64,000 nucleotides of DNA from Megascapheus bottae (taxonomy: Eukaryota > Chordata > Mammalia > Rodentia > Geomyidae), in the NCBI GenBank assembly GCA_024803745.1, contig JANJXV010000030.1, positions 4,855,001 to 4,919,000 on the forward strand, written 5' to 3'. The notes beneath the pieces were generated by a model that was not told the origin of the DNA, searched no databases, and saw only the letters and a program-made list of their open reading frames with translations. This document shows, in pieces, positions 56,920 to 64,000 of the stretch (positions within the stretch are counted from its first letter, which is position 1; each line of letters opens with the position of its first letter). Made by a program: the position numbers and the translations under genes.

Positions 56920-59900
56920 TGGATTTGATATTCTTTCTGAGGAGACACCCTAATGTCTATACCTTGATGAAATATTCTGAAGTAGGTTGCATTTTCCATC
57001 ACTTCCCAGCTCCCTTCTTTACATCTACTTTATAAATTCAACTTTCTTTATATGTCTAGATTCTGAATTACAACAGTTATGGATACAGAACTCTGGTTCT
57101 GTGCATTGAGTGCTGGAGACACGGGGGTAGTCTCTTTAACTGCAACTTTGGCTAATAATCCTTTGCCTCAAATGATTCAGTTTTTACTATTGGTTCCCAG
57201 TCTCAGATTTAACAGAATAGGTATCTGACTGCTTGGACACACATACAATTTGCAACACACATGCCTTTAGGGTGATGGAACGTAGAGACACGTAGAAAGT
57301 TCCATGTACATTGAAGTCAACAAGTATGTCAAAGCACTGGGAAGCAACATTTATTGTGAGCAAATCTTTAGTGGATATCAGTTTGGACTTCAGGTCAGGT
57401 ACAGTTCCCATCTTGAAACACAATGCCTCTTTTGTGTAAGGAGGAAAACAAGGCTATCACCAGGAAAGGGAGCATTTCCTCCCCTCTCAGGATGGCAGCG
57501 ACGGGGGCTGGCTGAGGGGAGTGGCTTTGGTGAGATCTCCCTCCTGAGAACTTCTCCTCTTGTGTCAGGAGCAGAAGAAAGGACTCAGGATGATTGAAGC
57601 CGTATAGTCATAGGACATCTCTGCTGAATGCTGCAGAGCATGGGGCCTCATCTCCAGCTCCGGCACAGGAGGTCCTTTGTGGAGACCATTCCGAGGGTCT
57701 CATCTTTCATTTCTGATCACTTCAGAAGCACTTTCAGCAAACATCATTTTGTAAAACAAACGTGAATGGTATTTTCAGAGGTGAAATGTGTGTGTGCGCG
57801 AGCATACGCACGCGTGTGGGTTTTGTGTGTATATGTGTATAAGAAATGACTCATTTTTTTCTTCTTCGTTTTCTTCTTTCGTCTACACATTTTCTCTGAT
57901 TGAAAAGTGGTTTAGGTTTATTTTGCCTCCTGGAAAATTTTAGGAGGAAGATGAAAATGTCCTCTACCTCCAGATGGGAATCGCAAAAAGAGGGCATGCC
58001 TGCAGTTACCAGGCTCCCTCCTGGTGGAGGGATTGCCTTTCCTGAGAAAATCCCCACCACCCAGTCTTCTAGCTCTCCTGTTGCTATGGTTACCCTGTCT
58101 GCTGGCACAGAGGGATGTGAGAGAACATTTAATTTCTGTTTCCCTATTGTTTCCCCATATTAATGTAGAAGGAGTGAAGGAATCCTGTTCTCAACTTGAC
58201 AAAACCTAGGTATCAAGGTTCAGCCTTCAACTCTGAATTCCTGCCAAGAGGGTTAACACTTCTCAGAAGCATGGAGGCATGTTCTTTTAAGCTGCACCTT
58301 CTGGAGGGGGATGGGGAAGGGGCAAGAGAATGTCTCACAGTGTGCCCTAGAGTAGTGTTAGAACTAAATGCATATCAGGAGAAAATAAAAACAAACCTTT
58401 GGATGTGAGAACACCTCCCTAACTCAGCACCTCATTCTTATCTATGATGAGAAGAAACTAGGCAACTCTGTTGTTTTACTGAGCCGAATTCCCTCTGTCT
58501 GCAGATGTGGTTTTCTTTTTCAGTCTCTCTCCTGGAACACGCCAAAGACTAAGACGAGTGACAGACAAGAGTGAACACATGCAACCATTTCCAGGGCAAG
58601 GGTTCAGCCATATCCCATCTCACCCAACTGTGCCATCCACACTTTCAACTCCCCCACTGGATTAGCACTGCAAAGAGCACAAGCCAAGTAAATCCTTTCA
58701 GAGTTTGAGGAGATTGGTTTTGTCAATGTAATGGTTTTTGAGAGAACTGGGATCAACAAGTTTGCTTTACTGATAAGAGGAACTGAGAACAAAGAGGCCA
58801 AGGGGTCTCTGAGATTTGCAGAGGAAATTAAGAGAGCAAGGCTTTGCTCTGTCTTTGTGACTGCGGTTCTGGGCTCATCCCTCTCACTAAGCCACCTCAC
58901 TGGAAATGTCAAGGAAACCCCAGTTTAGAGCGGCGATGATTTCAAAAGAAGCCTGTTCAGCTGAGGTTACAAGGCACTTTGTAAGTTATGGGCCTTGCGT
59001 GGACCATAAATTGTCACTAAAAAGACTCATTTTCCTGTTTAATCCATGCTTTGGCCCTAACTGGCTATAAAATTAATTCGTAGCTTTATCCTTCACCATG
59101 TGATTAAACTAACTATGACTCCACGGGACACGGGGGCTGCTGGAAGCATGTGGGCCCAGGTCTGTCAGGGATAGGAAATGTATGTTTAAACACTCTCTCT
59201 TCAATGGTCTTGGCCGTAGGGGAGGAGGGCAGAGAAGAGGGCAGCGCTGATTGGTTCCCAGATCTCCATCTATGCTAATTAATTCTCCTTTCTGCCCAGC
59301 CATTGGCCACATCAGAAGCTGAAAGGCATCCTTCAGCTTCTGAGAGGGGTCATTGAGAAATAACACAGCCTGCCATCACAGGGGAAGCTTCTTCCGATCA
59401 GAACCAGGTCCTTCTTCTCTTGTTTTAGCTCAATACTCCTAGGAACTCTACAACTCTCATCCAATAAATAATAGAGCTTCTTCTAATCTCCTAGTTGTTC
59501 GTGTCTTCCTGATTGTATTCTTTTTTTTTTTTTTCAGATCCTAACTGCAGAAGTGTTCCAGCAAATGGAAAATGACAAAAAGAGTTGAGCCTTTGTCACC
59601 GTGTGAAATTCCCTGGGATATTAATGGAGTCTCGAGGACTTATTTTATGTGATACTTAAATAGTGATGTGTGCTTCACCAAGACAAAATGAGACCCCTCA
59701 CTCCCAAGCCCCGTATCTTTCACGATGATCTAATTTTTAGTGGCCATGTGGAAGGAGTCACAGGGGTCTTTTTTGCGGGGGGCGGTGGGAAAGTAGTGGC
59801 TTTCCTTCCCTCTTTAAATCTACCCTCATAGACGCCTCCAGCCTTGGGAATAGTTTCACCATGGCTTTTCCCTCACAGCATCCATTTACCCCAATGGCTT

Positions 59901-60195
59901 ACACTTTGGCACTGCCATAGACATTATTACACTTATTTTCAACCTCAGTTTAGGGGAGCAGGATGCTCTTATTATCTTTACTTTTTTTGCTAAGAAAACT
60001 GAAATCTGAGAGCTTGTGTCCTGGCTGCCAAGTATGGAAGCCAAATTCATATCCACATTTCTTGGTGCTGGCTGTAGAGGTCTTTAAGTCTCATTTGGTT
60101 CATTTGAATTCAGTCCCAAGGAGAGATTATTTGGGTGATGTCTCCCTTTGTAATTGGTATTTTAATTAAATGATTAATGTACTTACTTTCTTACT
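56920..60195. other. Unique intergenic sequence, no gene seen
   Basis: Contains a purine-pyrimidine alternating stretch at 57,787-57,838 (TGTGTGTGCGCGAGCATACG type, possible Z-DNA), a T run at 59,521, and a repeat-free part 59,200-59,310 with CCAAT-like and GCTAATTAATT sites. Confidence 0.5.
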
Positions 60196-60209
60196 TATTT
60201 TTATTTTTA

Positions 60210-60432
60210 TGGGTCCTACGGCTTGAACTCTGGGCCTAGGTGCTGTCCTGAGCCTCTTAGCTCAAGGCTAGTACTTAACCACTTGAGACAAAGTACCACT
60301 TCCAGCTTTCCCTAATTTATTGGAATTAAGGGTCATAACGACTTTCCTGCACAGGCTGGCTTCGAACCTCGATCCTCAGATCTCAGCCTCCCGAATATCT
60401 TAGGATTACAGGTGTGAACCACCAGTGCCCAG
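60210..60432 (-). mobile_element. B1-Geo dimeric SINE, reverse
   Basis: GGCTTGAACTCTGGGCCTAG, GCTCAAGGCTAGTACTTAACC, GACTTTCCTGCACAGGCTGG, GATCCTCAGATCTCAGCCTC, GGATTACAGGTGTGAACCAC. Confidence 0.87.
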
Positions 60433-60439
60433 TTGGTAT

Positions 60440-62115
60440 TTAATATTACAGGATAATATTCAGGCAATGTGGAATTAGGGGAAGGAACTTACTTCTTTTT
60501 TTGTGATCTTGACTCACATTCCTTTAGAAATGCAAATCTCTATAAATTCAAAGGTGCTATTCTCTTTTTTTTTTAAAAAACACAAAGACTAGATAAACTC
60601 ACCCAAAGTGCACATTTATAAAGGTTAAATCCTATATACCAGGCCAATATTTGTTTAACTACAGTAAGTGAAAGATAATTCGGCTGAGCGACTAGGGAGA
60701 GATCTTTTATTTGATCTTCTTTCAGACAAACCTTTCTGCACACAGAGAGGTGCAGGAGGCTCCAGAACCTTATCACAACCATCATTAGATGTCTGCACAG
60801 GGGATCATTCATCTTCACTTTAAATGTCATTTCTTAGATGCGGACTTCAGGGCTCCTAAGTCAAGTTTATCCATATCAGATGCACTCAGCTTTGGATACA
60901 ATACCTGGAGATCTGCTTAGGAAGAGATTTTGACTGCTCGAATAAAAGTTTGCAAATAGAAAACATGCAGATCAAAATAATCTGGAGTGCAGGGGATATT
61001 AAGAGATTATTTGCAATCATCGATAAAGAAAAGCTGTTTCCTTTTGCACTGGCTTGGTACAAAGCCACAAGAACAGCTGTCTAATTCTGTAGCTGGTATT
61101 TAGCCATGGGCAATTCTTGTCTGTTGTAAGGGCTGGGATGAAATTGATATTTCTTCAAATACATCAGAATGATTACTGAGCTCACATTTGACTTGCATCT
61201 TGTACTCTACACTTTGTCCCGAGAGCTAAATGTCAAAGAAAATATATCACATTATAGGCCAACCTAAAAGAATAAAATAAGAACAAGAAAACAAAATCCC
61301 AAACACTGAGTATATATCTCTAAGTTGGTTGTTTCTAAACACCTATTTGTGAAGAACACACTCACCCATGCTAGCTCAGTGGATGGGTAGACACAAGCAG
61401 CGCAGCAAAAGCAAGACATAAATGAACCTCTTGTAAGATGGACATCGGATGAGCAGGCCCGGCCTAAGTAATTAACATAAGCAATATATTTTGGATGTGT
61501 GAGGTTCCTCCCCAGTGTCTCCCTGACTGAATGACGTGGGGTTTACATTCCCTTTCAGATGTTGCCTATGCTATATTACTTTCTGTTGGGGAATTCTAAT
61601 AGATGAAGCTCCTGTGGTTATAGGTCAGATTTTAGAAGTGTGCTTCGGGTTATCTCTAATCCATTTTGTTCTTTTGTGATGGGAAGACTTTTGTGTGTAT
61701 GTGGTTTCTGGTATGTAGTTTCTGTCCATTTTCTTGTTTTATGTAGGCCATTCTTCTCCTTGCCAATTGATAGCTGAGTCAGTCCTATATGTCTACAGAC
61801 TCCCAAGTATGTATGAGCTTTGTTACACCTGCAAGTTGCTATGCAAGGAAGCCATAGTAATTTTGCACTCAGAGTCAACTGCTTTGCCTAGATAATGGAC
61901 CACAACCATCTCTCTTCGCAACAGCCTTCACATACAATTTAAGGATTGATGGGGTTTATGATTGGAATGATGATTGAAGATACTGGATAATGTGAAATTT
62001 CTTAAGGAGCTCCTTGATGTCCATGTTTTGAGTCAGAGAATGGAGAAATGAGCTCATCATTTGTATAAAGAATTTCACAAGTCAATGAGGGAAAAGAAGC
62101 TCAGCAATGCTTATT
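60440..62115. other. Unique intergenic sequence, no gene seen
   Basis: No SINE, LINE or exon recognised. Confidence 0.5.
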
Positions 62116-62132
62116 TAAAAAAGAGTAGTACT

Positions 62133-62339
62133 GGGACCGGGAGTTTGGCCTAGTGGTTAAAACGCTTGCCTAGGCTGCATGAAGACCCGGGTTCGATTCC
62201 TCGGTACCACATACATAGAAAAAAGCCGGAAGTGGTGCTGAGGCTCAAGTGGTAGAGCTCTAGCCTTGAGAAAGTCCAAGGACAGTGCTCAGGCCCTGAG
62301 CTCAAGCCCGGGACTGGCAAAAAAAAAAAAAAAAAAAAA
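62133..62339 (+). mobile_element. Young IDL-Geo SINE with long pure A tail
   Basis: Best-preserved copy: GGGACCGGGAGTTTGGCCTA, GTGGTTAAAACGCTTGCC, GGGTTCGATTCCTCGG (intact B-box-like GTTCGATTCC), then the Geo monomer and about 20 uninterrupted A. Flanked by perfect 10-bp or longer duplications (agagtagtactg at 62,122 and near 62,339). Both internal promoter boxes look usable. Confidence 0.95.
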
Positions 62340-62349
62340 GAGTAGTACT

Positions 62350-63568
62350 GTGTGGAATCCAAGAGGTCCAAAATCTGGGAGACGAAGCACAACTGTGGTT
62401 CTTGCTGTAGTTTTGAAAGGACTTGAGGATATTTCATTAGAATAAGGAGGAAGAGCAAGAGAATATGAGGGCAAACAAAAATGAAGTGCAATCAGGAGTG
62501 CTTGGCACGCAGAAGCCTCACTTGGTGACACAAAGTTGGCAGATTTGTCTGTTGGGCTCACGTAATAATGAGTGGATTGATTGAGGCTTTTTGTACAAAT
62601 AATTAGAGGGAAGAATCTTACTCTCAAATCAAAAAAAGAACTGGCTGAAGACACCTGGGTTCCTGAAGACCATGGCTGGTGAGAAATATAACCCTCTGCC
62701 TACACAATACTAGCGAGTATTTCATATACTCACTGTGATTTCGTGTGATTTAAAAATGGCAAGAATACCCTTAGAACAACCTGGTAATGGAAGAAAAGAA
62801 AATAGAGATATAGATAGCAAGACTGTTGGAGTGAAGAGAGACCAGGATAATCTCCTGTTTGTCTGTCCGGTGGAAAGGACAACATGGCAGAGGAAGGAAT
62901 TGCTAACCCAAAGGTAGAGAAGGCTAAATCAGCACTGATTACCTCGGCTTATTGCATACAAGTAAGCAAGGATCTGGCAGAGATATGAAGGAAACACTTA
63001 CTTGTTTCATGGTGAGGTGTGGCAGTGACCATCGGAGTAAGGAAGGTCTTGGGATGAGACTCTGGTCTGCAGGTGCTTAGGGGGTCACGCAGCTGGGGTC
63101 ACGATGTGGGGATGGTGGTGCTGGCTCACTGGCTTTGCCTTTGTTCCGTTCATGCTGTACACCTGAGAAGTTAAGTGAAATTACAGATAACAGCTGGAGA
63201 AATCCCTGCCTCTCAGTGGACAGTCAGTATGTCCGTGATTCTGAACACAACAAGAGGAGAGGCTGGTTTCCAGGGAGGGAGCCCTTCCCATCCTTTATCC
63301 TGGAAAATCTGTAACCAAGAAGTTTTCCAGTTGCTAGCAAATTGCCGGGCTGTTTTCACCAATCATTTCTAGTAAAATGAGTCCCCTTCTTGTGTGGTGC
63401 ACTTACCTCTAGTACTCATCTCATGAGTTAAATCTTTTAACTTGCTGAAGATTTGGTTTCTAATTTGTTTTTCTGGTTTATAGCTCCACAACCAGAAGCT
63501 ACTACCACACTCCACAATTGTTACTTTGTTGCCTTCCAGGGAGCTTCCAACTATCTGCTTGCAGAGCT
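62350..63568. other. Unique intergenic sequence, no gene seen
   Basis: No recognised repeat or exon. Confidence 0.5.
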
Positions 63569-63577
63569 CGCTAGCTC

Positions 63578-63655
<78 letters not shown>

Positions 63656-63718
63656 TCCCTCCCTCTCCCCCTCCCCCTCCCCTGCCCCCTCTCCCCCCCT
63701 CTCCCCTTCCCCCTCCCC

Positions 63719-63792
<74 letters not shown>

Positions 63793-63800
63793 TCTCTCTT
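63569..63800 (+). repeat. Long (TC)n pyrimidine tract with C-rich centre
   Basis: About 230 bp: TC repeat, then CCCT/CCCCCT units (63,650-63,722), then TC again. Only a handful of purines. The largest simple repeat in the window; open frames over it are low-complexity. Confidence 0.96.
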
Positions 63801-64000
63801 TTAATCAGTTAGAACCTGAGTTGCAAGAAAGGTACAAATGTTTCTGCCATTTTTCTTTGCCTCTGATTCCCTGGTTTTATGTCCAGGTATTTGGGCCACA
63901 GACTTTGGCTAGATAGTTTTTCACTTGGCAGGAAGAGAGAACCATCCCACCTATACTTGTGTAAAAGACTAGGAAAGATGCCCACTGGCACAGCTGCTCC

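Noticed and set aside
62133..62210. tRNA-gene-like A and B boxes
   Set aside because: It is the head of an IDL-Geo SINE with Geo monomer, A tail and target duplication, not a free tRNA gene; no cloverleaf was supported.

Overview
This window is mammalian nuclear DNA. Its one recognisable protein gene is split into many small exons with consensus splice sites. That gene begins in a CpG island, and the rest is non-coding DNA filled with SINEs, LINE-1 pieces, MaLR-type LTR relics and microsatellites. The SINEs point to a rodent of the superfamily Geomyoidea (kangaroo rats, pocket mice, pocket gophers). At least five copies have a tRNA-derived left monomer with A- and B-box-like sequence, joined to a right monomer matching the published description of the IDL-Geo SINE of that group. 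The genus cannot be fixed from the sequence alone.

Positions 1-15,545 (minus strand) hold the 5' three quarters of PITRM1, the mitochondrial presequence protease (an M16C pitrilysin-family zinc metalloprotease). Twenty coding exons were placed by translation and splice-site phase. They join without a frameshift or stop into 771 codons (2,313 nt), and the gene runs off the left edge. The numbering of the human enzyme appears to be kept exactly: zinc ligands H104 and H108, catalytic E107 and third ligand E205 all fall where expected. Introns carry dimeric SINEs, an inverted SINE pair in intron 1, and a long CTTT/CCTT microsatellite that serves as the polypyrimidine tract of the exon 7 acceptor.

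Positions about 15,050-16,400 are the CpG-island promoter. It has two CCAAT boxes on the gene's strand just upstream of the ATG, many GC boxes and a 19-bp GC-box tandem repeat. From about 16,400 to 64,000 no protein gene was found. In human the region on the 5' side of PITRM1 is a large gene-poor interval reaching towards KLF6, and this stretch looks like its start. It contains two MLT1-like LTRs, one split by both a B1 and an L1 insertion. It also has a tiny L1 tail inside a SINE, degenerate L1 pieces, about a dozen dimeric SINEs, long TC, TG and TATG microsatellites, two perfect CTCF core motifs in the same orientation, and several AT-rich homeodomain-type clusters that could be distal enhancers.

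No operon, CRISPR array, rRNA, free-standing tRNA gene or new enzymatic system was found. The most unusual element is a set of SINEs in which one right monomer is attached to two unrelated heads, one tRNA-derived and one 7SL/B1-derived.
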